A DNA stretch of 64,000 nt from Veillonella magna DSM 19857 (GTDB taxonomy: Bacteria; Bacillota; Negativicutes; Veillonellales; Veillonellaceae). The stretch spans positions 1-64,000 of the forward strand of contig NZ_AUAN01000006.1 of NCBI RefSeq assembly GCF_000428745.1, in the 5' to 3' direction. The notes under the pieces were generated by a model that was not told the origin of the DNA, did not search any database, and worked only from the letters and a program-made list of their open reading frames with translations. Each line of letters opens with the position of its first letter. Position 1 is the stretch's first letter. Shown piece by piece: positions 35,875 through 46,408 of this stretch. The translations under genes were made by a program, and so were the position numbers.

Positions 35875-36732
35875 ATGACTGTCATGGAAGCGAAGAACGT
35901 GTCTGTGTCTGTGCAGGATAGGAGTATTCTTACAAAGTGTTCGCTCACCGTTGGCAGAGGTGAATTTATTGGCATTATAGGACCTAACGGATCAGGAAAA
36001 ACGACGTTTTTAAAGTCGTTACGGGGCATCCAACCCATTAGCCAAGGACAGATTTTTTTGTATGACCATCTATTGACTCAAATGACAGATAAAACTATCG
36101 CACGGCAAGTGGCATACATGCAACAATCGGTAAAAGTGGGCTTTGGTTATAGCGTGAAGGATATTGTCATGACGGCGCGGTATCCGTATATAGCATGGTG
36201 GCAAAATAGTACATCAAAAGATAGCCAAATAGTAGAAGAGGCTATGCGGTATACCGGGGTATGGGAGTTGAGAGAAAAGAATATACAAGCTATTAGTGGC
36301 GGTGAAAGGCAACGTGTTTTTTTGGCTAAGGCGTTAGCACAGGATACAGATATTTTATTATTGGATGAACCGACAGCTGCACTTGATATTGGCTATGCAG
36401 ACGATATGTTTCGACATTGTCAAGAATTATGCCATGCAGGTAAGACTATCGTTATAGTAGTCCATGATTTGGAAATGGCTGCCAAATTTTGTAGTCGCCT
36501 AGTTTTATTTGCTAATGGTCAGATTGTGGCAGATGGGGAACCGCACATAGTTATGAATGCAAAAAATTTGGGAAAGGCATTCCATATTTCGTCTACTGTT
36601 TATGAGGATGCGCTATTCAGACAAAGGAGAATTTATGTATATCCGTATGGTGTACGCATAAGACAGTCGCAACATTTACGCCCGGGGGTACAAATTCCAG
36701 AAGAAGCATCCACTATGATTCTTAATGAGTGA
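35875..36732 (+). CDS. FecE/BtuD/HmuV-type ABC transporter ATP-binding protein
   Basis: This 285-residue ATPase has Walker A GPNGSGKTTFLK, Q-loop AYMQQS, signature ISGGERQRVFLAKAL, Walker B ILLLDEPTAALD and H-loop VVHDLE. Its start follows AAGGAGG at the end of the permease gene. With the two preceding products it forms an importer for an iron complex or metal-tetrapyrrole. Confidence 0.95.
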   Translation: MTVMEAKNVSVSVQDRSILTKCSLTVGRGEFIGIIGPNGSGKTTFLKSLRGIQPISQGQIFLYDHLLTQMTDKTIARQVAYMQQSVKVGFGYSVKDIVMTARYPYIAWWQNSTSKDSQIVEEAMRYTGVWELREKNIQAISGGERQRVFLAKALAQDTDILLLDEPTAALDIGYADDMFRHCQELCHAGKTIVIVVHDLEMAAKFCSRLVLFANGQIVADGEPHIVMNAKNLGKAFHISSTVYEDALFRQRRIYVYPYGVRIRQSQHLRPGVQIPEEASTMILNE

Positions 36733-36759
36733 GTTATACGTATGGAAGGAGTGGTTACC

Positions 36760-37692
36760 ATGAAAAAGATATATCCTTTTTCAGCAATAGTAGGGCAAGA
36801 GGTGATGAAAGAAGCATTGCTGCTTAATGCAATTTCTCCAGAAGTAGGCGGTGTGCTGATAAAAGGGGAAAAAGGGACGGCGAAATCAACGGCAGTGCGC
36901 GCCTTAGCCGATATATTGCCTCCCTTATCTGATGCAGAAGAGACATGTATGAAAGTTGTTGAACTTCCTGTTAATGCTACGGAAGATCGAGTGGTAGGGA
37001 CGATTAATTTAGAGCAAATCTTACAAAAAGGGGAAAAACAATTTGAGCCAGGACTTTTGGCAGAGGCCCATAATAATATTTTGTATGTAGATGAGATTAA
37101 TTTGTTGGATGATCATGTAGTTGATGTATTGCTGGATGCAGCCGCTATGGGGATTAATACAGTAGAGAGAGAGGGGATTAGCTATTCTCATCCGGCAAGA
37201 TTTGTGCTAGTAGGGACGATGAATCCGGAAGAAGGCGAGATTCGCCCTCAATTATTAGATCGAATTGGTTTATCTGTAGATGTATATGGAGAAAGAGAGA
37301 GTCATAAACGCGTGGAGGTTATTAAGCGACGATTGGCATATGAAGCCAATCCAGATGCGTTCTGCGAGTCATATGAAGCAGAACAGCAGGAATTACGTCA
37401 TCGTGTTATATTAGCTCGTAAGCGTTTACAGGAGATTTCTGTTACTGATGAGTTATTAGAAGCGATTACGACAATTTCTATTACGCTCAATGTTGATGGA
37501 CACCGACCAGATATTACCATGTTACATACGGTGCGGGCGATGGCTGCATGGGAGGGTAATGCTGTGGTAACAGAAGAACAATTACTAAGAGCGGCAAGAT
37601 TAGTGATGCCGCATAGAATGCGACGTAAGCCTTTTGAGGAAACAACGATTGATTGGCAATATGTTGCGGAAGTATTGCAAAGAAAGCAGTAA
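36760..37692 (+). CDS. ChlI/BchI-type AAA+ chelatase subunit
   Basis: This 310-residue ATPase resembles the I subunit of magnesium chelatase: [20 protein letters not shown], Walker [15 protein letters not shown], Walker [21 protein letters not shown], and the sensor and arginine-finger region [20 protein letters not shown]. The ATG at 36760 sits correctly behind GAAGGAG; an ATG at 36742 lies before it. It would form the hexameric motor that drives the large CobN-like subunit. No chlorophyll genes are present, so a magnesium chelatase role is unlikely. Confidence 0.92.
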   Translation: MKKIYPFSAIVGQEVMKEALLLNAISPEVGGVLIKGEKGTAKSTAVRALADILPPLSDAEETCMKVVELPVNATEDRVVGTINLEQILQKGEKQFEPGLLAEAHNNILYVDEINLLDDHVVDVLLDAAAMGINTVEREGISYSHPARFVLVGTMNPEEGEIRPQLLDRIGLSVDVYGERESHKRVEVIKRRLAYEANPDAFCESYEAEQQELRHRVILARKRLQEISVTDELLEAITTISITLNVDGHRPDITMLHTVRAMAAWEGNAVVTEEQLLRAARLVMPHRMRRKPFEETTIDWQYVAEVLQRKQ

Positions 37693-37696
37693 CCTT

Positions 37697-39646
37697 ATGA
37701 AAAGAGAAAGAATAGATATTGCGCTAGAAATGGCATACATACATCCTGGTATTGGGAGCATATTGCTTATAGGACCTACCGGCTGCGGTAAGAGCCACAG
37801 AATACGGGCTTTTTTTCAGGAACAAGGGATACCTTTGGTAACGATTCCTATTTATGCAACACAGGAGACTTTGTGCGATCATCTTGATATAAAAGAAACA
37901 TTGCAAAAAGGTACGCTACACACGGAGGAGGGACTGCTTTCCAAAGGCAGAGGAGGAGTTATATATATTGATGATGTTGATCATCTTTCTTGTGAGCAGT
38001 GGCGATGTATTAGACAACAGCAATACAGTAAAGAGAAAGGTTTGCCGATATTTACATTGGTTGGGACAATAAATACAAGTGAAAATGAAATAGATAGGGC
38101 CTTTATCAATGAGTTCGATTTGATTGTAGTTATGTGTAATCCTACGAAGGAAGAGCGTATTACAGTTTTAAGGGATCTAGCAAGAGCGAGTAAACAGTTA
38201 GAGCGACAAGAAATGGTTAAGACCTGTGTTACGGATATTCAGTTACCACAAAAAGAGGCAGCATATAGAGAAAAAATGGCGAGTCGATGTCTCAATATCA
38301 GGCTAGACGATTCGATGAGACAGCTTATTGCTGAGTACTGCACGGCCAATGGCATAGTTGGTAATGTTAAAGAGATTTGTATAGGAAGGGCAGCGTCAGC
38401 GATTGCGGTGCTAGATAATAAGGAATATGTATTACCAAGTCACATTGAAACAGCTATACGCTATACAATCTTTACAGCAGGGAACAGAGACTCTCCGTCA
38501 GGAAATACTAATATGGATAATGTAGATCACAAAGATGAAGGTAAGAAAGATGGTCAAGAAAAACACGAGAGACCACAGAATAATATAGTGCCACCAAGGG
38601 AAAATAAGACAGTAACAGATCGAGAGAGCAATGTGAAGGGGCAATGGCCGACAATACAATTAAAGGATCAAGGCACAGAGGACACGATAGTTTCTGGTAA
38701 AGATAATGAAAGTAAACAAGACGGTTCGTGCAATCAAATAAAAATGACTATGCAAAAGCAATCTGATGGCACGGCAAGGGGCAATAATCAGTTAAAAAAA
38801 GATAAAGAGAAAGTTATACCGACCCCAGAAAATTATAATGCATTAGCTTTTGCCGTAAAAAAACGGATGGACTCCTTTTGTCGATCGGGCGCGGGGAGAC
38901 AGATGACGACGCATAGTAAGAGCGGTAGGGGGCGTTATATTCGAGCTGTTAAATCAAAAGGGGATAGTAGGGATATAGCATTAGAAGCGACAGTACGTGC
39001 AGCGGCTCTTAGACAGGGCGGACGCAGAGAAGGTCCTATGGCTATAGTGATTCATAAGGAAGATATATATGTGAAGTTGAGAGAAACACGGGTAGGTAGA
39101 CATATATTATTTGTTGTAGATACCAGTGGTTCTATGGGGGCGAAAGAACGTATGGAAGCGGTGAAAGGTACGATTGCCGCTCTGTTGCAGGATGCATATG
39201 AAAAGCGAGATGTGGTGGGGGTTATTAGTTTTCGACGGATGAAAGGCGAGGTGATACTCCCCTTCACGCGGAGTGTAGTACTAGCTCGACAAAGAATGGA
39301 ACAATTGTCAACGGGTGGTCGTACTCCATTAGCAGAAGGCATTCGGATGGCGAGTAATACATTGCAACAGTTAATGAGAAAACAGCCGATGGCTCGTCCT
39401 TTGGTGGTGTTTGTAACGGATGGTCGTGCTACATATGGTAGTACGGATAATCCGGTAGAAGAAGCCTATCAAGCGGGACGCCAGCTAGCAATGTTACAGG
39501 TAGATGGGATTATCTTAAATACGGAACAGGGACCGATAACTGTAGGTATTGCCAAACCATTGGCTGAAATTATGGGAGCTGCATACTATCATTTGGATTG
39601 TTTAAAAGATATTCATATTATAGGGGCTATTGCAGCAGCTAGATAG
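37697..39646 (+). CDS. ChlD/BchD-type chelatase subunit (AAA+ plus vWA)
   Basis: This 649-residue protein has an N-terminal AAA+ domain with P-loop GPTGCGKS and VIYIDDVDHL, then a charged, glutamine- and lysine-rich linker (about residues 270-390). A C-terminal von Willebrand A domain has the MIDAS motif VVDTSGSMG, the conserved STGGRTPLAEGI and FVTDGRATYG. This is the D-subunit plan of magnesium and cobalt chelatases. It couples the ATPase ring to the large subunit. The ATG at 37697 is four bases after the previous stop codon. Confidence 0.92.
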   Translation: MKRERIDIALEMAYIHPGIGSILLIGPTGCGKSHRIRAFFQEQGIPLVTIPIYATQETLCDHLDIKETLQKGTLHTEEGLLSKGRGGVIYIDDVDHLSCEQWRCIRQQQYSKEKGLPIFTLVGTINTSENEIDRAFINEFDLIVVMCNPTKEERITVLRDLARASKQLERQEMVKTCVTDIQLPQKEAAYREKMASRCLNIRLDDSMRQLIAEYCTANGIVGNVKEICIGRAASAIAVLDNKEYVLPSHIETAIRYTIFTAGNRDSPSGNTNMDNVDHKDEGKKDGQEKHERPQNNIVPPRENKTVTDRESNVKGQWPTIQLKDQGTEDTIVSGKDNESKQDGSCNQIKMTMQKQSDGTARGNNQLKKDKEKVIPTPENYNALAFAVKKRMDSFCRSGAGRQMTTHSKSGRGRYIRAVKSKGDSRDIALEATVRAAALRQGGRREGPMAIVIHKEDIYVKLRETRVGRHILFVVDTSGSMGAKERMEAVKGTIAALLQDAYEKRDVVGVISFRRMKGEVILPFTRSVVLARQRMEQLSTGGRTPLAEGIRMASNTLQQLMRKQPMARPLVVFVTDGRATYGSTDNPVEEAYQAGRQLAMLQVDGIILNTEQGPITVGIAKPLAEIMGAAYYHLDCLKDIHIIGAIAAAR

Positions 39647-39668
39647 ATTGAGTAAAGGGGGATTGTCT

Positions 39669-42600
39669 ATGATAAAGAAAATACTGTTTATTACTAGTAA
39701 AAATAGGCAATATGAATGTGCATTACAAGGCATTTCGTCAATCAGGAACTCCCTGGAGGTTGATTTGACTGTGAAGTTTATGCGACGTGACGCTGTGTTT
39801 GATGAGCAGTGGAGAAAAGCACTAGTCAATAGTGATTGCGTATGCATTACCCATGCTGGTACGGGGGTGGATACTCCTTTTTTAGAGGATGCGGAAAAAT
39901 GGTTACGACAGTATCATCCTATGTATATCATGGTATTGGATACAGGAGGGCAAAAAAAAGAGAATCCCAAGAAAGGCATTGGACAGCAAGAGGAAGATGA
40001 GATTTTGCTATATTTAGCACATTTTAGTCAAGAAAATTATGGAGGTCTTGTTTCCTATTTGTTATCTTTGACAGGCAGCATGTGTGAGGTTGTTCGCCCA
40101 AAACTAATACCTTGGTATGGTATTGTTGGTATTAATGGTGAAGTATATGAATCTTATGGAGCTTATCGGCAGTCATATCCTGAGAAATCAAAGAACTGCA
40201 TTGGTATCTTATTCTATCGCGAAGAGTGGATAGAAGGAACTCTAGAGTATCAAAGAGCATTGATAGAATGCATCCAACAAAAGGGTTGGGACGCTGTGCT
40301 GTTTTTTTCTTTCTATGGACGCAATGAAAAGACGGGGCAAACGTCGTTAAAGGAATCTATGGATGCCTTGTTTGGTCCCAACCAGTGCCCTTTGTCAGCG
40401 ATTATCAATACGTGTAAATTTTCTTCTATTGGTTTGAAAGGCGTATTACCTGAAGAATTAATTGCCTATGATATCCCTTGGTTTACGGGCACGGTTTCTT
40501 ATGGAAGTGAAGTATCGTGGCAGGAACGGAGTGAGGGCTTGCCGGCACAGGAAATCACTATGTCGTTAGCCATGCCAGAGATGGATGGATGTATTCATGG
40601 AGGGTTAGTAGCGACAAAGGAACAAGGAGAGGAAGGATTTCATAACTATCACCCCATACGAGAAAGAGTAGAGGCTGTTGTAGAGCGAGTGTATCATTGG
40701 GTAAGGTTACGGAACATTCCCAATAAGGATAAGCGCGTAGCTATTATTTTCCATAATTATCCGCCAACGAATGCTACAATCGGTTCGGCAGCGGGGTTAG
40801 ATACTCCGGAATCTGGAAGACAAATTTTACAGGCTATGTATGAAGCAGGGTACACAATAGACTATGTACCGGCTACTGGACAGGATATTATCGAACGAGT
40901 AGTTGCTCATGCGACCAATGATAAAGAGTGGCAAAGCGAGGATAAGCTAGAACTAGCGGAGGGGAAACTAACGCCTAGTAATTACAGCATATTCTATACA
41001 GCGTGCCCTCCTAAGGTGCAACAACAAATGGAGATGCAATGGGGCAAGGCACCGGGAAATGTTTATGTACATCAAGGTGACATGATTGTACCGGGCTTTT
41101 CTAACGGAAATATATGGATTATGTTACAGCCTCCACGTGGGTTTAGTGAGAATCCCAGTGCGCTATATCATGATCCGTTGTGCCCGCCCACACATCAGTA
41201 TGAAGGCGTATATCATTGGCTGCGGTATGTGTGGAAAGCAGATGCTGTTATTCATGTAGGAACACATGGCTCTTTAGAATGGTTACCAGGAAAAGGAACG
41301 GCGCTTAGTGATGGATGTTATCCAGAAATGGCCATTGATTATTTGCCCAATATATATCCGTACTGGACGACCATTGTTGGCGAAGGATTACAAGCAAAGC
41401 GCAGAAGTGCAGCATGCTTAATCGGCCATTTATCTCCACCTATGACGCGGGCCGGTTTATACAGTGAGTACGCAGAATTAGAACGGATGATAGATGAATA
41501 TGAGGATTATCACCGCCACGGTGATATGTTTGCATGTGATCAAGTATATTGTTTACTGGAGAAGAAGGCATATAAGTGTCATCTTCTTGATAAAGGTGGT
41601 GAGATTCATGAAAAAGAAAAAACTATACAAGTATTACACGAAAAGCTTACAGATCTAAAGTTCATGCAAATACGCTGTGGTTTACATGTACTGGGACAAG
41701 TACCTAATGGCAAGAAGAAAGTTGCTTATCTTATTGAGTTGCTCAGAACGTCCAACCCGGGAGCGCCTTCATTGGTACAGTGTCTACAGTCGATAGATAG
41801 CAACGAGGATTGTTGGCAAGCTGCAGAAGAAATGATAGAAGCTGTTCTTGATGAGAGAAGAGGACAAGAGGCTTGGCAGATGACTCCGAGGATGAAGTAC
41901 TTTTGGCAACGGACGCAAGAGAAGGATAGGAAGGCATTATACCGGATAGTGCGTTCAATACGAGAGTGCTATGTACCGGCTTTAGCGCAGACGGGTAATG
42001 AAATTGCACATATAATACATGCACTTGATGGTGGATACATACCAGTAGGCCCAGGTGGGGCTATATTTGGAGGTAGAGCAGATGTGCTACCTACAGGACG
42101 TAACTTTTTTGGCGTAGATGAACGTGCTTTGCCAACGAAGACTGCATATACAATCGGAATGAAATTGGCAGATGAACTAATTATGTCTTTCATCAAGAAA
42201 GAAGGTAAGTATCCAGAAGAGGTAGGGATTGTACTTTGGGCAGATAACACAGCACGGAATTATGGTCAATGTGTAGCTCAATTTTTATACTTATTAGGGG
42301 TGCGGCCCGTATGGCAGGATGGAGGTGGTCGCGTTATTGGTCTTGAGGTTATTCCCTTAGAAGAGTTGAAGCGTCCAAGGATTGATGTTACTGGACGTAT
42401 TAGTGGTTTGATGCGCGATATGATGCCTACGACTATTCAGTGGTTAGATAAAGCCGTTCTTTTGGTAGCTGATAGGGAGGAATCTTGGGATGAAAATTAT
42501 ATAAGAAAACACATACAAGCCGATATGAATTGGCTTATTGAACAAGGCGAGGCAAAGGAAGATGCCCGTATAAAGTCAAGCTGGCGTATTTTCGGTGATC

Positions 42601-43307
42601 CTCCAGGAGCTTATGGCGCAGGCGTTAACCAAGTGATTGATAATAAGAATTGGGAAACCCTTGATGATTTAGCAAGGGTATACACGACTTGGAGTAGTTA
42701 TAGCTATAGCACGCAAAAATCGTTACCGCAGGACAAGCGACTTTTTGAACGTCGGATGGCAACAATTGATGTCACGGTAAAAAATGAAGATAATCGAGAG
42801 GTAAGTTTGCTGAGTACAGATGATTTTAGTTCCTATCATGGTGGAATGATTGCGGCGGTGAAACATTATAGTGGAAAGGTGCCGATGTCATTTGTTGGTG
42901 ATACATCTAATATAGATCAACCTGTGGTGCGACAATTAAAAGATGAAATAGAAAGGACATTTCGGGGGGAAGCAGTGAATCCTAAATTTATTAAAGGAAT
43001 GATGGAGCATGGGTATAAGGGGGCTGCTGATATGGCAGGCTATGTAGCTCATACTTTTGCTTGGGATGCCACGGCAGGAATTGTTGATGACTGGATATAT
43101 GAAGAATATGCTACATCTTACGTACTGGATCACAGTGTAAGAGAGTGGATGCAAGAAGTGAATCCTTGGGCAGTGCAACGGATGGTAAATACGCTGTTAG
43201 AGGCCATTAAAAGGGGACTGTGGCAGGCTATGGAAGAAATGGAAAATCAATTAGCATCTATTTTTTTATCGGTAGATGGTGATTTAGAAGAACGTAGTGA
43301 GTCGTGA
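39669..43307 (+). CDS. CobN/HmuS/ChlH-family large chelatase subunit
   Basis: This 1212-residue protein has the family hallmarks HVGTHGSLEWLPGKGTALSD (near residue 530), GEGLQAKRRSAACLIGHLSP with PMTRAGLY, GGRADVLPTGRNFFGVDERA and GIVLWADNTARNYGQ. The C-terminus is VNPWAVQRMVNTLLEAIKRG. The ATG at 39669 follows AAGGGGG. The family includes CobN (cobalt insertion), ChlH (magnesium insertion) and HmuS, a CobN-like protein of Bacteroidetes heme-uptake operons linked to iron removal from heme. The transporter context, plus the absence of corrin or chlorophyll synthesis genes, favours an HmuS-like role. Direction and metal are inference. Confidence 0.88.
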   Translation: MIKKILFITSKNRQYECALQGISSIRNSLEVDLTVKFMRRDAVFDEQWRKALVNSDCVCITHAGTGVDTPFLEDAEKWLRQYHPMYIMVLDTGGQKKENPKKGIGQQEEDEILLYLAHFSQENYGGLVSYLLSLTGSMCEVVRPKLIPWYGIVGINGEVYESYGAYRQSYPEKSKNCIGILFYREEWIEGTLEYQRALIECIQQKGWDAVLFFSFYGRNEKTGQTSLKESMDALFGPNQCPLSAIINTCKFSSIGLKGVLPEELIAYDIPWFTGTVSYGSEVSWQERSEGLPAQEITMSLAMPEMDGCIHGGLVATKEQGEEGFHNYHPIRERVEAVVERVYHWVRLRNIPNKDKRVAIIFHNYPPTNATIGSAAGLDTPESGRQILQAMYEAGYTIDYVPATGQDIIERVVAHATNDKEWQSEDKLELAEGKLTPSNYSIFYTACPPKVQQQMEMQWGKAPGNVYVHQGDMIVPGFSNGNIWIMLQPPRGFSENPSALYHDPLCPPTHQYEGVYHWLRYVWKADAVIHVGTHGSLEWLPGKGTALSDGCYPEMAIDYLPNIYPYWTTIVGEGLQAKRRSAACLIGHLSPPMTRAGLYSEYAELERMIDEYEDYHRHGDMFACDQVYCLLEKKAYKCHLLDKGGEIHEKEKTIQVLHEKLTDLKFMQIRCGLHVLGQVPNGKKKVAYLIELLRTSNPGAPSLVQCLQSIDSNEDCWQAAEEMIEAVLDERRGQEAWQMTPRMKYFWQRTQEKDRKALYRIVRSIRECYVPALAQTGNEIAHIIHALDGGYIPVGPGGAIFGGRADVLPTGRNFFGVDERALPTKTAYTIGMKLADELIMSFIKKEGKYPEEVGIVLWADNTARNYGQCVAQFLYLLGVRPVWQDGGGRVIGLEVIPLEELKRPRIDVTGRISGLMRDMMPTTIQWLDKAVLLVADREESWDENYIRKHIQADMNWLIEQGEAKEDARIKSSWRIFGDPPGAYGAGVNQVIDNKNWETLDDLARVYTTWSSYSYSTQKSLPQDKRLFERRMATIDVTVKNEDNREVSLLSTDDFSSYHGGMIAAVKHYSGKVPMSFVGDTSNIDQPVVRQLKDEIERTFRGEAVNPKFIKGMMEHGYKGAADMAGYVAHTFAWDATAGIVDDWIYEEYATSYVLDHSVREWMQEVNPWAVQRMVNTLLEAIKRGLWQAMEEMENQLASIFLSVDGDLEERSES

Positions 43308-43430
43308 GCAAATTATGCGAAACATTATAAAGCAAAAATTAGTAAGAGGGGGAGAGGTGAGAAGTGGGAAGGTAATGTATTGGTAGTAAGGCTTGGCAAT
43401 AGTGAATATATTGGGTATGGAGGTAGTACA

Positions 43431-45362
43431 ATGAAAGCAAAAACGTGGTTATATGGAATGGTGATGGCAACATTAATAGTACCTGTAGGAAGTAGTAGTG
43501 CATCAACTGATAATTCAGTAGCGTATACATTAAATCCGTATACAGTGACGGCACAACGTACAAAACGGGCTGATTTAGATACACCTAGTGCAACAACTGT
43601 ATTGACTCAGGAGCAACTCAAGGCAACAGGCGCATCAACGGTATTTGACGCACTTTCTTTTGTTACTGGAATTACAGATTTTTCATATGGCCCAGGTGGC
43701 ATGGATTATGGGGCGATGGATAGTCGTGTAAATATACGAGGCATTGAACGTGGTACATTAATTCTCGTAAATGGGGCACCTATTAATTTGAATGGTAAAA
43801 ACTCTGTCAGTGGACTTAACTTAGATGAGGTAGAACAAGTTGAGGTAGTGCGTGGAGCTGCATCAACTCTGTATGGTGCAGAAGCTATGGGAGGTGTAAT
43901 TAATATTACAACTAAGTCTGCAGATGAATCTAAGAATATAGCAAAAGTATATGGAGGAAATCACGGAAAAAAAGGATATGATGTGACTCTTAGCAATGAG
44001 AAGGTACGTATAAATGTGTCTAAAGATTTTGCTGGACGTATTAATCAAGTGAGTCCGGTGCGGTTGGATAGAGCCTACTATAATAGCTTAGGTAAAAGTG
44101 ATCAGCTCTCACTATCTGCTAATGTACAATTGGATGATCGCTGGAATTTTAATTACATGCGATCGGAAAGTAATAGTCAATATGAACAGACGAATACATC
44201 AGATAATTGGTTAATACGAAAACAGAAAACACCGACGTATGCGTATAATGATAAACGCAATAATGCGGTATTGACATATGATGTTAATGACGTGAAGGGG
44301 ATTATCTTCTACAATGACCGTCTCTTGTACGGACAAACTAAGGATTATCGTAAGTATAAAAATTATAGCTTTTATGACAATGATAGCAATTATACGGCGA
44401 GAAAAATTGGAGGAGATATACAAAAGACATGGCATCTAAGGAATAATAGAGATACATTTGTAGGGGGATTTATGGTAAGCCGTGATACCTATGAGGGTAC
44501 TTCTAAGGCTAATAAGGATGTGCAGGCAGGACGTAATACCCTGGCGGCATATGGCAGTTATAGTTATAAAATTTCTCCGCGTTGGACAACAACAATAGGT
44601 GCCAGATATCAGGTGATTAACGATCCAGTAAAGGATCAACATGTATTTATGCCCCAGTGGCAGACCCTATATGCATTGGATAGTACGACCTCTATTTATA
44701 CAAATATTGGTAAATCATTTACTATGCCAGCCCTTTCAGATAGTATGGCTAAGAATAAGCAAGGGAAATATATTGCCGTAAGTGGGAAAAATCTAAAACC
44801 TGAAGAAGGATGGAATTATGAAATTGGACTGAAAAAAATATATGACAAGAGCTCTTTGCGGATAGCTTTGTATCATATGAAGTTTGATAATTTATTTGCT
44901 TGGGCCCCAGACGACACAGGTAAGAAGACGATTCGTATTAATGGCGGTGAATTCAAAAATACTGGGATAGAAGTAGAGTATCGTCAACATATCAATACAA
45001 AATGGCAATGGGGTAGTGGCGTGTCTTATTCAAATCCACAACAACAAGATTATGTTAAGGGAGCGTGGGAACTGGCATATCCTAAGATTCAAGCAAATGC
45101 ATTCCTTACATATACCAATAATAAATGGAGTGGTGGAACATCCATTAATTGGTTGACCAAGCGACTGGAAAATAGAGATGGACGCACAAATCCTGATCTT
45201 ATTCGCTGGAATGGATATATTGAGTATGAAGTAACGAAGGATAGTAAAATACGATTAGATGTAGAAAATATATTGAATAGGCATAATGTAATAACCAATG
45301 GTAGTTATGAATATTGGGATTACCCGCGCAGTTACCGAATTACGTATACTCAGAGTTGGTAA
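43431..45362 (+). CDS. Second TonB-dependent outer-membrane receptor
   Basis: This 643-residue receptor has a signal peptide ending near SSSAS, a TonB-box-like NPYTVTAQ, a plug domain (TTVLTQEQLKATGASTVFDA, VEVVRGAASTLYGAEAMGGV) and a barrel ending YRITYTQSW. NLKPEEGWNYEIGLKK matches the conserved barrel motif of siderophore and heme receptors. The ATG at 43431 follows GGAGGTAG. It is 123 bp behind the CobN-like gene on the same strand and in the same A+T-rich sequence, so it is probably part of the island. Confidence 0.92.
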   Translation: MKAKTWLYGMVMATLIVPVGSSSASTDNSVAYTLNPYTVTAQRTKRADLDTPSATTVLTQEQLKATGASTVFDALSFVTGITDFSYGPGGMDYGAMDSRVNIRGIERGTLILVNGAPINLNGKNSVSGLNLDEVEQVEVVRGAASTLYGAEAMGGVINITTKSADESKNIAKVYGGNHGKKGYDVTLSNEKVRINVSKDFAGRINQVSPVRLDRAYYNSLGKSDQLSLSANVQLDDRWNFNYMRSESNSQYEQTNTSDNWLIRKQKTPTYAYNDKRNNAVLTYDVNDVKGIIFYNDRLLYGQTKDYRKYKNYSFYDNDSNYTARKIGGDIQKTWHLRNNRDTFVGGFMVSRDTYEGTSKANKDVQAGRNTLAAYGSYSYKISPRWTTTIGARYQVINDPVKDQHVFMPQWQTLYALDSTTSIYTNIGKSFTMPALSDSMAKNKQGKYIAVSGKNLKPEEGWNYEIGLKKIYDKSSLRIALYHMKFDNLFAWAPDDTGKKTIRINGGEFKNTGIEVEYRQHINTKWQWGSGVSYSNPQQQDYVKGAWELAYPKIQANAFLTYTNNKWSGGTSINWLTKRLENRDGRTNPDLIRWNGYIEYEVTKDSKIRLDVENILNRHNVITNGSYEYWDYPRSYRITYTQSW

Positions 45363-45646
45363 AGGTGAGAGTGAAGTACAAATAAAATATTCTCGCTAGA
45401 TGAAGTGGATGGTAGATCTAATGTTTTAGCCATTTACAGTAAGTTAAATGAAATATGCTAATAGGTGACTGTTAGCCTTACACGTCATTTTTGGAACGAG
45501 TCACGATAAAAGACAGCCGCTATAGCGGTCTATATTCGCTATAGTAAGGATAGATCTTGCATAGACGTTGCGAGGAACCATGGTGCTGCATCGGCAGCCA
45601 CCATGTGATGTATGAAGACGCGTATACAGTAGAAAGGATGCTAACT

Positions 45647-46268
45647 ATGAATACATTACGACTACTCTATCCGGAATGGCAAGCCGGAGATAAGAAAGGC
45701 TATTATTTAGGGGCGCAACTATTGGCAACGTTAGCACCGGGTGGTGATCACCAGCGCACGCGGCAGGTGCCGGTGATGATGCCTACGGGAACACGCTATG
45801 GTGTGGGCTAATCTTATGCATCGAGGTGACTCCCTGGTACAATCGACGGTAAAACACCCGTTTACGGCAGAGGATATTTTGTACGTAGGCCTCTAGCCGT
45901 TGACGCAAGAGGAAGTACCGCGCATGAAGGAGTTAGGGATTGCCTATACCATTCAAGGGGTGGAATTACTATCCAATGATGTGATTGGGCAGTGGATAAC
46001 GGCACATGGGTTTACTGCGTTGGCAGTCCATTGGGATTTAGATGTATTGCATCCGGACAGCTTTCATTCTTTATATTTCAATGAACCGGGCGTTCCTCGG
46101 TTTACGGGATCATCCCATGGTATTTATAGCCTAGAGCAAATTACGAGTATGTTGCGATCTGTACAAGATATGGCGGATATCGTAGGCTTTACAGTGGCCG
46201 AGTATCTGCCGTGGGATGCCATTCAATTGCGCCAATCGCTGGGACTGCTGTCTATTTTTAGTGAGTAG
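45647..46268 (+). pseudogene. Arginase/agmatinase-family pseudogene
   Basis: An intact-looking start (MNTLRLLYPEWQAGDKKGYY) runs to a stop at 45811. A second segment (ANLMHRGDSLVQ to EDILYVGL) then reads into an in-frame TAG at 45894-45896. A third segment from 45900 carries the arginase metal motif HWDLDVLHPDSF and ends at 46268. The central part that should hold the DAHxD metal ligands is deleted at the first break. The gene is therefore non-functional through an internal deletion plus a stop codon. It lies at the right edge of the A+T-rich island. Confidence 0.8.
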
Positions 46269-46408
46269 CCTGAGATGTAGTGTTGCAAGATAGAGAAAGG
46301 CTAGGAGTAGTGATACAGGGTGTTGAGTGGTAAGGTAGGGTACGGTATGGAATGAAAATGTATGGTACAATAGGCGTAACATCAGAGAGGTATTAATAGG
46401 AGATTGAA

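Noticed and set aside
36760-43307. Magnesium chelatase for chlorophyll or cobaltochelatase for B12 synthesis
   Set aside because: No chlorophyll or corrin pathway gene accompanies the three subunits; the neighbours are uptake genes. It is kept only as an alternative.
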